Of a DNA stretch of 52,505 bases, positions 17,070 through 25,124 are shown in pieces. Position 1 is the first letter of the stretch. Each line of letters starts with the position of its first letter. The notes below the pieces were generated by a model. The model was not told where the DNA came from. It saw nothing but the letters and a program-made list of their open reading frames with translations, and made no database searches. This DNA comes from JACPLA01 sp035291905 (lineage in GTDB: Bacteria; Bacteroidota; Ignavibacteria; UBA10030). The position numbers and the translations under genes were made by a program. The stretch is taken from positions 1-52,505 of the forward strand of contig DATDRF010000099.1 of assembly GCA_035291905.1 (NCBI GenBank), given 5' to 3'.

Positions 17070-18905
17070 TTATCCTTTCAGTATTTCCGCTATTTTCTTT
17101 TCGATCTCCACCGCCTTAAAGGGCAATCCCTGGACCTTATCCAGCGGAATTGTCGGGACGAGATACCTCATTCTCAGAACACCGGAAAGTTGCCCAAGGT
17201 TCATTTCGGGAACGAGGACGTTCTTGAATTTGCTCAGCACATCGCCAAGGTTCTTCGGCATGGGATTGAGGTAGCGCAGGTGTATCTGCGAAACCTTCTT
17301 TCCGCGCTCCCGTGTCTTTGTCACGGCACTACGAATTGCGCCGTAAGTGCTTCCCCAACCGATGACAACCAACTCGCCATCCTTTTCGCCGTCCACGTCG
17401 ATAGGCGGGATCTCGTTTGCGATTCGTTCGACCTTCTCGGTTCGCAGTTTCACCATTGTTTCGTGATTGACGGGATCGTAGCTCACATTTCCCGTGATAT
17501 TCTGCTTCTCAAGACCCCCGATTCGGTGTTCGAGGCCGGGAGTTCCCGGAATCGCCCACGGTCGGGCCAGGGTGGCCTCGTTCCGCAGATAGGGAAGGAA
17601 ACCCTCCGGATTTGTTCTGAAGGTCGGAGAAATGTCGGGAAGCTTGTCAAAGTCCGGTATAAGCCATGGTTCCGAGCCGTTGCCGAGGTAACCGTCGGAA
17701 AGGAAGATTACCGGAGTCATGTATTTCAGGGCTATCCTCGAAGCTTCGAAGACGGTATCAAAGCAATCAGCGGGGGTTGACGCAGCCAGCACCGGAATCG
17801 GCGCCTCGCCGTTCCTGCCAAAGAGAGCCTGAAAGAGGTCCGCCTGTTCCGTTTTGGTCGGAAGGCCGGTGCTAGGGCCGCCGCGTTGTACGTTCACACA
17901 GACGAGGGGCAGTTCGACCATCACGGCAAGGCCAAGAGCTTCGGATTTCAATGCGAGTCCGGGTCCGCTGGTAGTAGTTGTTCCAAGAGCGCCGCCGTAT
18001 GAGGCTCCGATTGCAGACGTGATTCCTGCGATCTCATCTTCTGCCTGAAATGTTTTGACACCAAACTGCTTGTAGATTGCCAGTTCATGGAGGATATCGC
18101 TTGCAGGGGTGATAGGATAGCTCCCAAGGAAAAGGTCCAACTTCGCCTTCTTGGCGGCTGCCATGAGTCCCCACGCGGTAGCCTGATTTCCGGTGATGTT
18201 TCGGTATTTTCCGGGTGGAAGTTTGGCCGGTCCGACCTGATAGCGCACCGCGAAAATTTCTGTCGTCTCGCCGTAGTTCCATCCTGCCTTTAGCACGCGA
18301 ATGTTCGCTTCCGCGATCTCGGGCTTGCTGCCGAACTTTTTGGTAAGCCAGTTAACCGTCGAGTCGATAGGCCGGTTATACATCCAGTACATCATTCCGA
18401 GAGCAAAGAAATTTTTCGACCGGTCGACAATCTTGCTGGAGAGATTCAAATCCTGAAGAGCGAGTGCGGTAAGCTTGGTGATGTCGACTTCGAAGACCCG
18501 GTACTTCTCGAGGGAGCCGTCTTTCAGTGGATTGGACGCATATCCGGCCAGCTTGAGATTCCTGTCGTTGAACCCGTCTGAATTTGCGATGACGGCGCCG
18601 CCGTCGACCAGGCTGCCCAGATTGACCTTGAGCGCTGCGGAATTCATCGCAACAAGAACATCACATTGATCGCCCGGGGTGTGGATCTCTTTGCTGCCGA
18701 AGTGAATCTGAAAACCGCTGACCCCGAACAACGTACCCTGGGGGGCCCGAATTTCAGCAGGATAATCCGGGAGCGTGCTCAGGTCGTTTCCCAGGAGTGC
18801 GGTCGTGTTGGTAAACTGAGTTCCCGTCAGCTGCATTCCGTCCCCGGAATCGCCGGCGAATCGTATCGTTACTTCGTCAAGAGTTTGAGTGGGTTTTTCA
18901 GCCAT
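17070..18905 (-). CDS. korA: 2-oxoacid:ferredoxin oxidoreductase, fused gamma-alpha subunit
   Basis: In this 611-residue protein the gamma domain (about 1-200, RFAGDSGDGMQLTGTQF) is fused to the alpha domain (from about 225, with GSYPITPASDILHELA, FQAEDEIAGITSAIGASYGG and TTTSGPGLALKSEALGLAVM). This fusion is usual for the two-subunit KorAB type in Bacteroidota, Actinobacteria and others. A sigma70-like promoter lies upstream at 18959-18988, and a strong terminator closes the korAB unit. It implies a ferredoxin-linked TCA cycle. Confidence 0.94.
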   Translation of the reverse strand: MAEKPTQTLDEVTIRFAGDSGDGMQLTGTQFTNTTALLGNDLSTLPDYPAEIRAPQGTLFGVSGFQIHFGSKEIHTPGDQCDVLVAMNSAALKVNLGSLVDGGAVIANSDGFNDRNLKLAGYASNPLKDGSLEKYRVFEVDITKLTALALQDLNLSSKIVDRSKNFFALGMMYWMYNRPIDSTVNWLTKKFGSKPEIAEANIRVLKAGWNYGETTEIFAVRYQVGPAKLPPGKYRNITGNQATAWGLMAAAKKAKLDLFLGSYPITPASDILHELAIYKQFGVKTFQAEDEIAGITSAIGASYGGALGTTTTSGPGLALKSEALGLAVMVELPLVCVNVQRGGPSTGLPTKTEQADLFQALFGRNGEAPIPVLAASTPADCFDTVFEASRIALKYMTPVIFLSDGYLGNGSEPWLIPDFDKLPDISPTFRTNPEGFLPYLRNEATLARPWAIPGTPGLEHRIGGLEKQNITGNVSYDPVNHETMVKLRTEKVERIANEIPPIDVDGEKDGELVVIGWGSTYGAIRSAVTKTRERGKKVSQIHLRYLNPMPKNLGDVLSKFKNVLVPEMNLGQLSGVLRMRYLVPTIPLDKVQGLPFKAVEIEKKIAEILKG

Positions 18906-18958
18906 GACAGGATAGTTCCTTCGGAGTCGGTGACAATGGAAGAGAAAGGCAAAAACGA

Positions 18959-18988
18959 AATGTACCCAATTTTTGGCCGAAAAGTCAA
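18959..18988 (-). promoter_or_regulatory. Candidate promoter of korAB
   Basis: On the minus strand TTGACT, an 18-base spacer and TACATT lie about 54 bases before the korA start, in the gap behind the rplI terminator. The -35 is near consensus. No experimental support is available. Confidence 0.5.
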
Positions 18989-19044
18989 GGAATCGGCGCT
19001 CCCGGGACTATGGCAGGACGATCGTCCCGCAGTCCGCGTGCAAA

Positions 19045-19075
19045 CGAGAAACGCCAGCACGAAGTACTGGCGTTC
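19045..19075 (-). terminator. Terminator of the rpsF-rpsR-rplI unit
   Basis: A perfect 8-bp stem (AACGCCAG/CTGGCGTT) with a nine-base loop begins about 20 bases after the rplI stop. It is followed on the minus strand by the T-rich stretch TTTCTCGTTT. Confidence 0.7.
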
Positions 19076-19093
19076 ATCGTGACCTCCGCGTTC

Positions 19094-19537
19094 CTACTCC
19101 CGCACGACCCACACTTTGATGACGCCGACAACTCCTCCCTGCAATTTCACCTTTACATCGTAGATCCCCAGTGACTTGATGGAGTCGTCCAGCTCGATAT
19201 GTCGTTTGTCGAGTGTAAGGCCCTTTTCCAGCACTGCCTCGGCGATCATTTGTGAAGTAACGGAGCCAAAGAGTTTATCTTCTTCTCCTACTTTCATCTT
19301 GATCGTGATTGATAGTTTTGCCAGGTCCTGTGCCGTCTTCTCGGCCCCGACTCTTTCTTTTTCGAGGCGTTTCACGCCCTGCTTCTTTTCTTCCTCGAGG
19401 ATTCTCAGGCTGCTTGGCGTCGCCTGATAGGCAATGTTGCGTGGAATCAGGTAGTTGCGCGCATAACCGTCCTTCACATCCACCAGATCTCCAACCTTGC
19501 CGAGCTGTTCAAAATCCTGACGCAAAATGAGTTTCAT
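19094..19537 (-). CDS. rplI: 50S ribosomal protein L9
   Basis: The 147 residues match bacterial L9. The N-terminal domain reads MKLILRQDFEQLGKVGDLVDVKDGYARNYLIP in essence, followed by a long helix and the C-terminal RNA-binding domain. It is the last gene of an S6-S18-L9 unit, 21 bases after rpsR, and is followed by a terminator. Confidence 0.96.
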   Translation of the reverse strand: MKLILRQDFEQLGKVGDLVDVKDGYARNYLIPRNIAYQATPSSLRILEEEKKQGVKRLEKERVGAEKTAQDLAKLSITIKMKVGEEDKLFGSVTSQMIAEAVLEKGLTLDKRHIELDDSIKSLGIYDVKVKLQGGVVGVIKVWVVRE

Positions 19538-19558
19538 GAGTTGTGTTCCTTTGGAAAG

Positions 19559-19900
19559 TTACTTTACAGCTTCGGAAACGTACGGCAGTAATGCCAGGTG
19601 CCGTGCGCGCTTGATTGCCTGAACGAGCATTCTCTGGTGCCGGGAGCATGTTCCCGTGATTCTCTTGGGAATAATGCGTCCCTGCTCGGAGACGAATCGC
19701 TGAAGCTTCTTTTCGTTCTTGTAATCGATGTACACGTCTTTGTGTTCGCAGAAGCGGCAGACGCGTTTCTTTCGGATCTGCGGTCCCCTCTGGTTCATGC
19801 CGCCGCGTTGTGGTCCTCCGCGTTGCCCCGGGCCGCCGCGCTGCTGCATGCGGCCTCCGCCGCGTTGGGGTCCGCGAGATTGAAATGACCTTTGCATCAT
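19559..19900 (-). CDS. rpsR: 30S ribosomal protein S18 with RGG-rich N-terminal extension
   Basis: The S18 core (from about residue 42) has IIPKRITGTCSRHQR and the usual helical end. It also has a zinc-type set of ligands, Cys48, Cys51, Cys85 and His88. The 113 residues exceed the normal 75-90 because of an N-terminal extension of about 40 residues full of Gln, Arg and Gly (RGG-type repeats). Such tails are seen in some FCB bacteria but this one is long. A GGAG lies seven bases before the start. Confidence 0.93.
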   Translation of the reverse strand: MMQRSFQSRGPQRGGGRMQQRGGPGQRGGPQRGGMNQRGPQIRKKRVCRFCEHKDVYIDYKNEKKLQRFVSEQGRIIPKRITGTCSRHQRMLVQAIKRARHLALLPYVSEAVK

Positions 19901-19939
19901 GATGGTTCTCCGTTTCTTGAAAAGTAAAGTGTGGGCGGT

Positions 19940-20374
19940 TTATTTCCGACCTTCGGGTGCTTTGGTCTCGACGTCTCCGGCTACCGGCGCTCTCGGTGTG
20001 AGTTTGGCCTCGGCCGCTGCCGCCTCGTCCTTTTCGGTCAGCTTCGCCTGTTGTTCACGGGCTTTGAGCGCCTTTTCGGAGAGTTGAATGGTCAGGAACC
20101 TCATGATGTTCTCGTCGAGCGTGAAATGGCGCTCGAGCTTGATGATCATGTCAGATGGAGCAGTGAATTCGCTGACGACGTAAAAGCCGTTGTTCTTCTT
20201 CTGGATGGGATAGGAAAGACGCTTCCGGCCCCACTTGTCCAGCACTTTTATTTCGCCGGACTGCTTGCTGACGAACTCCCGGAATTTCTCGATGATCTGG
20301 TCGATCTGGGCATCGTCAAGCGTCGCATTGAGAATGAACGTCGTCTCGTAGACTTTTCGACGTTGTTGATCCAT
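19940..20374 (-). CDS. rpsF: 30S ribosomal protein S6
   Basis: S6 binds S18 in the small subunit. The 144 residues contain the S6 fold (YETTFILNATLDD..., KWGRKRLSYPIQKKNNGFYVV, LERHFTLDENIMRFLTI). An Ala/Glu/Lys-rich tail of about 40 residues follows, longer than in most species. In many bacteria ssb sits between rpsF and rpsR; here there is none, and the gap to rpsR is 39 bases. Confidence 0.95.
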   Translation of the reverse strand: MDQQRRKVYETTFILNATLDDAQIDQIIEKFREFVSKQSGEIKVLDKWGRKRLSYPIQKKNNGFYVVSEFTAPSDMIIKLERHFTLDENIMRFLTIQLSEKALKAREQQAKLTEKDEAAAAEAKLTPRAPVAGDVETKAPEGRK

Positions 20375-20468
20375 GGTGGTTTCCCTTTGGACGTTAATGT
20401 GTGGCCCTCACACTGAGTGAGAGCAGGGTGGTATGTGGATTAAAATTTCTGGCTCTGCATTGATTCTG

Positions 20469-22523
20469 CTACAGTAACGGTGCAATAACAAGCGATACTA
20501 CCGACATGAGTTTGATGAGAATGTTCATCGCGGGCCCCGAAGTGTCCTTGAAGGGATCTCCCACGGTGTCTCCAACTACGGTTGCCTTGTGCGCGTCAGT
20601 ACCTTTCTTTTCTCCCTCGACTTCACCTTTCTCTATGGCCTTCTTCGCATTGTCCCAGGCACCACCCGCGTTGGCCATCATCAGGGCCAGCAAAACACCC
20701 GTTACCGTTGCTCCGGCAAGCATTCCTCCAAGTGCGGCCGGCCCGAGAAGGAAACCGACAAAAACCGGTGCCACAACTGCCAAAACGCCGGGGATGATCA
20801 TCTCCTTGAGAGCCGCCCTGGTGGAAATATCGACGCACTTCGCCGCGTCGGGCTTTACCCCCGGCTTTCCGTCGAGCAATCCGGGGATCTCCCGGAACTG
20901 ACGCCGGATTTCATCCACCATCTTTCCGGCCGCCCGCCCGACCGACGTCATCGTGAGCGCAGCGATAAAGAAGGGGAGAATCCCCCCGATGAACAATCCG
21001 ATGACCACAAGCGGGTCCGTAATAATAATCTGAAGCGGCTCCAATCCCTTCTTCAAAAGGTTTGAATCGATGGCCTGCGAGAATGCCGCAAAGAGGGCAA
21101 GAGCCGTAAGGGCGGCCGAGCCGATGGCAAAGCCTTTTCCGATGGCCGCAGTGGTATTCCCCAGGGAATCGAGGCTGTCGGTAATCTTGCGGACTTCAGG
21201 TCCGAGTCTGGACATTTCAGAAATTCCTCCGGCATTGTCTGCAATCGGCCCGTACGCATCGACCGACATTGTGATTCCGACCGTGGCAAGCATGCCGACG
21301 GCCGCGATGCCAATGCCGTACAGCCCCGCAACATCATTGGAGACAAAAATTGCTATGCAAATGGCAATCACCGGAAGTGCAGTCGATTCGAGACCCACCG
21401 CGAGACCATGGATGATGTTGGTTGCAGCTCCGGTCTTGCTGGCAAGTCCAATACGCTTCACGGGCGGGCCCGAAGTATAGTACTCGGTAATGAGGCCTAT
21501 GAGGATTCCTGCGACAGTGCCGAAGAAGACCGCCCAAAAGACATTGTTGCTCACGCTCTCGGCCCGAATGATCCAAAGACCACCGAGGAGAAATACTGCT
21601 GCGGCCACAAACGTTGAGTATCGTAATGCTGCAGCGGGGGAGAACCTTTTGAGAATCCTCATCGCTATGATTCCGATAAAGGAAGCAAGGAGGCCTATCC
21701 CCGAGAGGGCGAGCGGAAGCCCCATCAGGATTGCCTTGATGGATTCGTCCGACACGTCGGGCATTGACTTGAGCGATGAAAGGGCTTCCGGAAGGAGAGT
21801 GGCGCCGATGGCAATGGTTGCGACGATTGCGCCGACGTACGATTCGAAAATATCGGCCCCCATTCCGGCCACGTCACCCACGTTGTCGCCGACATTGTCG
21901 GCGATGACGCCCGGGTTTCGGGGATCATCTTCGGGAATTCCGGCTTCGACCTTTCCGACGAGATCCGATCCGACATCAGCTGCCTTGGTATAGATTCCGC
22001 CGCCGACGCGGGCGAAGAGGGCAATGGAGGATGCCCCCATGGCAAAACCGTTGATGATGCTCGCATGGGCGGGGTCACCGAAAAGGATGAAGAAGATTCC
22101 AACGCCGATCAATCCCAGGCTTGCAACGCTGACACCCATAACAGCGCCGCCATCGAATGCCGTCAGGAGAGCTTTTCCCTGACCATGTGATCGTGCTGCC
22201 TCGGCAGTCCGCACGTTGGCCTTGGTCGCGGCCTGCATACCGAAGAATCCTGCGAGAACGGAGCATAACGCTCCCGAGAGATAGGCAATCCCGGTTTCAA
22301 GGTTGAGGAACCAACTGAGCAGAGTAACGACAATCAAAACAAAGAAGATCAGAACGAGATATTCACGCCTCAAGAATGCCATCGCTCCAGCGTGAATCTG
22401 CGAAGCGATATCCTTCATCACATCATTTCCATCAGGGAGCCTTTTGAGAGCAGCATAGATAATAAACGCCACAATCAGTCCGGCGCCGCCGAGAATCGGT
22501 GTCCACTGCTTGAAGAGTTCCAT
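20469..22523 (-). CDS. hppA: Membrane-bound ion-pumping pyrophosphatase, K+-dependent type
   Basis: This integral membrane pump couples PPi hydrolysis to H+ or Na+ export. The 684 residues, with about 16 helices, include the catalytic GGGIYTKAADVGSDLVGK, EDDPRNPGVIADNVGDNVGD and a C-terminal repeat of the same motif (GDTVGDPFKDTSGPA). The stretch GNTTAAIGKGFAIGSA has Ala where K+-independent enzymes have Lys (GNTTKA), which marks the K+-dependent subfamily. Whether it pumps Na+ or H+ cannot be settled by reading. It starts four bases after the pth stop. Confidence 0.95.
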   Translation of the reverse strand: MELFKQWTPILGGAGLIVAFIIYAALKRLPDGNDVMKDIASQIHAGAMAFLRREYLVLIFFVLIVVTLLSWFLNLETGIAYLSGALCSVLAGFFGMQAATKANVRTAEAARSHGQGKALLTAFDGGAVMGVSVASLGLIGVGIFFILFGDPAHASIINGFAMGASSIALFARVGGGIYTKAADVGSDLVGKVEAGIPEDDPRNPGVIADNVGDNVGDVAGMGADIFESYVGAIVATIAIGATLLPEALSSLKSMPDVSDESIKAILMGLPLALSGIGLLASFIGIIAMRILKRFSPAAALRYSTFVAAAVFLLGGLWIIRAESVSNNVFWAVFFGTVAGILIGLITEYYTSGPPVKRIGLASKTGAATNIIHGLAVGLESTALPVIAICIAIFVSNDVAGLYGIGIAAVGMLATVGITMSVDAYGPIADNAGGISEMSRLGPEVRKITDSLDSLGNTTAAIGKGFAIGSAALTALALFAAFSQAIDSNLLKKGLEPLQIIITDPLVVIGLFIGGILPFFIAALTMTSVGRAAGKMVDEIRRQFREIPGLLDGKPGVKPDAAKCVDISTRAALKEMIIPGVLAVVAPVFVGFLLGPAALGGMLAGATVTGVLLALMMANAGGAWDNAKKAIEKGEVEGEKKGTDAHKATVVGDTVGDPFKDTSGPAMNILIKLMSVVSLVIAPLL

Positions 22524-22526
22524 GGA

Positions 22527-23123
22527 TCAGGAATCCTTGTGATTAGGTGAAGTGAATTGATTGAACTGATTCATTGTTTTCTGAATTCCATCTGTGACAA
22601 ACGACAGCGATGCTTCTGCGGCCCGGTGAACCATCGATCGAACGGCTGCCCGTTCGTCTTGTCCAAAGGGCTCCAGGACGTATTGGGCCATGAGCCTTTT
22701 GTCGGTTGGCAGGTGCTCGGATGCAATGCCGCAGCGCAGACGCGGGAAAGAAGTCGACTTTAAGTGGTAGATAATGGAGTAGAGCCCATTATGCCCACCA
22801 TCACTTCCTTCCGGCCTCAAACGAAGCTGACCGAGAGGAAGCTGAAAGTCATCGCAGAGAACGAGGAATCGCTCGAGTGGAACGTCATAGCGATTCCGGA
22901 TGTCGAGTATGGCCTCGCCGCTGTTGTTCATATATGTCAGCGGCTTCACGAGAGCCAACTCACTGTTTTTGAAAGAACCGAAACCTATCTCAAAATCGCC
23001 TTTACCAGGCTTGTAATGGACCTTCAAGCGTTCGGCGACCACATCCAGAATGTCGAAACCGATGTTGTGCCGCGTGTATTGATACTCTTGGCCGGGATTC
23101 CCCAAGCCAACAAGGTAGTGCAT
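22527..23123 (-). CDS. pth: Peptidyl-tRNA hydrolase
   Basis: Pth recycles peptidyl-tRNA that has dropped off ribosomes. The 198 residues include GLGNPGQEYQYTRHNIGFD (with the catalytic His), KPLTYMNNSGEA and the LRLRPEGSDGGHNGL signature, in which one position usually held by Lys is Arg or Pro. It lies 15 bases after rplY, the usual rplY-pth order. Confidence 0.95.
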   Translation of the reverse strand: MHYLVGLGNPGQEYQYTRHNIGFDILDVVAERLKVHYKPGKGDFEIGFGSFKNSELALVKPLTYMNNSGEAILDIRNRYDVPLERFLVLCDDFQLPLGQLRLRPEGSDGGHNGLYSIIYHLKSTSFPRLRCGIASEHLPTDKRLMAQYVLEPFGQDERAAVRSMVHRAAEASLSFVTDGIQKTMNQFNQFTSPNHKDS

Positions 23124-23138
23124 GAGAAGAGAGCCGCC

Positions 23139-23867
23139 TTATTCCTTCTTTTCCTTCCCTTTTTCTTTTTCCTTGCCCTTTTCTTTCTCCTTCCCCTTTG
23201 CTGCCTCCGGTGCCGCAGCTGCTCCCTCCTCGCCTTCCTCGGGCTTCTTGCCGCGTGCAATAACCTCCGGTTCGGCCGGTGTTTCGGCGACGACCGCAGT
23301 TTCCGGTTCCGCCTCTTTCAGAATCGTAGGGGGCACGACAGCCGCAACGGTGCTGTTTTCTCTCTCGAGAACCTGCACATTCGGCACGGTCAGGTCTTTC
23401 ACGTGAATCGAGGTGTTGATCTTCAAATCCGTTACGTCGACATCGATATGGTCGGGGATGTGCTTGGGAAGACAGGAAACCCTGAGTCTATGTATTACGT
23501 GCTGGAGGGTTCCGCCGTCCTTCACACCGACAGGAGTCCCTTTCAAAATCACAGGGACTTCAATCGTCAGCTCTTCATCCGCGTTCAGGCCGAACAGATC
23601 AAAGTGAATGGGACGGTCCGTCATCGGGTCGAACTGAACCTCGCGAAGAATGCAGGGATGAGTCGATCCGTCGTCGAGCTTGAGATTGATGACTTGCGTG
23701 ACCGAAGTCTTGAACAACGGCCGCAGCGCCAATTCTGTGAGAGTGACGGGAATATTCTTCTGACCATGGCCATAATAGATGCCCGGAACTTTTCCCAACG
23801 GGCGAAGAGTCTTGCTCCTCTTACCCAGCTCCTTCCGTATTTCAGCGGTCAATGTAATTTCAGACAT
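23139..23867 (-). CDS. rplY: 50S ribosomal protein L25, general stress (CTC) type
   Basis: L25 binds 5S rRNA. The N-terminal domain (LTAEIRKELGKRSKTLRPLGKVPGIYYG) and the C-terminal TL5/CTC beta domain are both present. After about residue 195 comes a Glu/Ala/Pro/Lys-rich region that ends in a low-complexity tail of alternating Lys, Glu and Gly. The tail is in frame and ends in a normal stop. It lies 14 bases after prs, the common prs-rplY-pth order. Confidence 0.94.
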   Translation of the reverse strand: MSEITLTAEIRKELGKRSKTLRPLGKVPGIYYGHGQKNIPVTLTELALRPLFKTSVTQVINLKLDDGSTHPCILREVQFDPMTDRPIHFDLFGLNADEELTIEVPVILKGTPVGVKDGGTLQHVIHRLRVSCLPKHIPDHIDVDVTDLKINTSIHVKDLTVPNVQVLERENSTVAAVVPPTILKEAEPETAVVAETPAEPEVIARGKKPEEGEEGAAAAPEAAKGKEKEKGKEKEKGKEKKE

Positions 23868-23881
23868 CGTTACGTCTCCTG

Positions 23882-24826
23882 TTAATTCTTGTCTTTGTCA
23901 ACGTCGAAAAGTGAGCTGATGGATTGATTGTTGTGCGTTCTGAGAATTGCTTCGGCGAACAAGCGAGCCGATGACTGAACATGAATCTTGTTCGATGATC
24001 CGTTCAGCGGGATCGAATCTGATACGATGATTTGATTCACCGGTGATTTCGCAAGACGCTCGTACGCCTCACCTGAAAGAATCGGATGCGTGCAGGCGCC
24101 GTACACCTCATGTGCCCCGTGATCCTTGAGAGCCTGTGCAGCACTGCAGAATGTCCCGGCCGTGTCGATCAAATCGTCGACAATCAGGATGTTCTTGCTC
24201 CCCACGTTCCCGATGATGTTCATGACTTCGGCGACGTTCGCCTTGGGCCGCCGTTTGTCGATGAGAATCAGGTCCGCCTCCAGCCGCTTGGCAAACGATC
24301 GTGCCATCTTGATTCCTCCCACGTCCGGCGAGGCAACGGCAAGATTGGGGATCTTCTTCTTCCGGAAATAGTTGATGAAGATCGCGGAGGAGTAGAGGTG
24401 ATCCACGGGAATGTCAAAGAAACCCTGGATCTGAGGTGCATGCAGATCCATGGTAATGACCCGGTCGGCCCCTGCCGCGGTGATAAGATTTGCGACAAGT
24501 TTTGCCGTTATGGAGACACGAGGCTGATCCTTGCGGTCCTGCCTCGCGTAGCCGAAATACGGGATGACCGCAGTGACTCTCCTTGCCGAAGCGCGCTTGG
24601 CGGCATCGATGAGGATCACCAGCTCCATCAGATTGTCCGCCGGGGGCTGGGTCGACTGGACGATGAAGACGTCATCGCCCCTGATATTCGTCGGATACTT
24701 GACCCAGATTTCCCCGTCACTGAATTTTTTGATGACGGCAGCGCCGATCTCCATCCCCGCGGCCTTGGCGATTCCCTCGGCGAGCGGTCTGTTGGCGGTG
24801 CCAGAAAAGATTTTCAGCTTGCTCAT
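23882..24826 (-). CDS. prs: Ribose-phosphate pyrophosphokinase
   Basis: Prs makes PRPP from ribose-5-phosphate and ATP. The 314 residues contain FSDGEIWVKYPTNIRGDDVFIVQST, YFGYARQDRK, the DLHAPQIQGFF loop and the PRPP-binding VDDLIDTAGT. The ATG at 24826 gives the family's normal N-terminus. An in-frame GTG at 24859 with a strong GGGAGG ribosome binding site would add 11 residues and is a real alternative. tRNA-Gln lies just upstream on the same strand and may share the transcript. Confidence 0.95.
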   Translation of the reverse strand: MSKLKIFSGTANRPLAEGIAKAAGMEIGAAVIKKFSDGEIWVKYPTNIRGDDVFIVQSTQPPADNLMELVILIDAAKRASARRVTAVIPYFGYARQDRKDQPRVSITAKLVANLITAAGADRVITMDLHAPQIQGFFDIPVDHLYSSAIFINYFRKKKIPNLAVASPDVGGIKMARSFAKRLEADLILIDKRRPKANVAEVMNIIGNVGSKNILIVDDLIDTAGTFCSAAQALKDHGAHEVYGACTHPILSGEAYERLAKSPVNQIIVSDSIPLNGSSNKIHVQSSARLFAEAILRTHNNQSISSLFDVDKDKN

Positions 24827-24874
24827 GACAGTCCGGTTCAATTCAGTCTTTCGGGTCACACTTCCTCCCTCATG

Positions 24875-24946
<72 letters not shown>

Positions 24947-25032
24947 ATGAATGCGTCGGTTCCCTACGACTGCAACGCTCCTATGGGCGGACTTTCTTCA
25001 CCATGCGGGATGTCGAGAAGCAAGGCGAGGCC

Positions 25033-25067
25033 TCTAAAAACAAAGCCCAACTCGCATTAAGTTGGGC
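25033..25067 (-). terminator. Terminator after the M14 peptidase
   Basis: A perfect 7-bp stem GCCCAAC/GTTGGGC with a nine-base loop is followed on the minus strand by TTTGTTTTTAG. It lies about 60 bases after the peptidase stop and before tRNA-Gln. The remaining 80 bases up to the tRNA show no convincing promoter. Confidence 0.75.
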
Positions 25068-25124
25068 ATTCAAGATAGGCAAAAAACGGCTGGAAGTCAA
25101 TCAGATTTCACGGTTTTGGCTGCA

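Noticed and set aside
20405..20425. Small CTCAC/GTGAG hairpin between hppA and rpsF as terminator or S6-S18 autoregulatory site
   Set aside because: The stem is only five base pairs with no T-run, and I could not identify the conserved bulged CCG of known S6:S18-binding leaders.
23139..23320. Frameshift at the end of rplY
   Set aside because: The Lys/Glu/Gly tail is repetitive but stays in frame and ends in a proper stop just before pth.
22764..23885. A 373-codon open frame on the plus strand
   Set aside because: It lies antisense across pth and rplY, both clear genes, and its translation is low-complexity with no recognisable domain. It is a by-product of codon bias.
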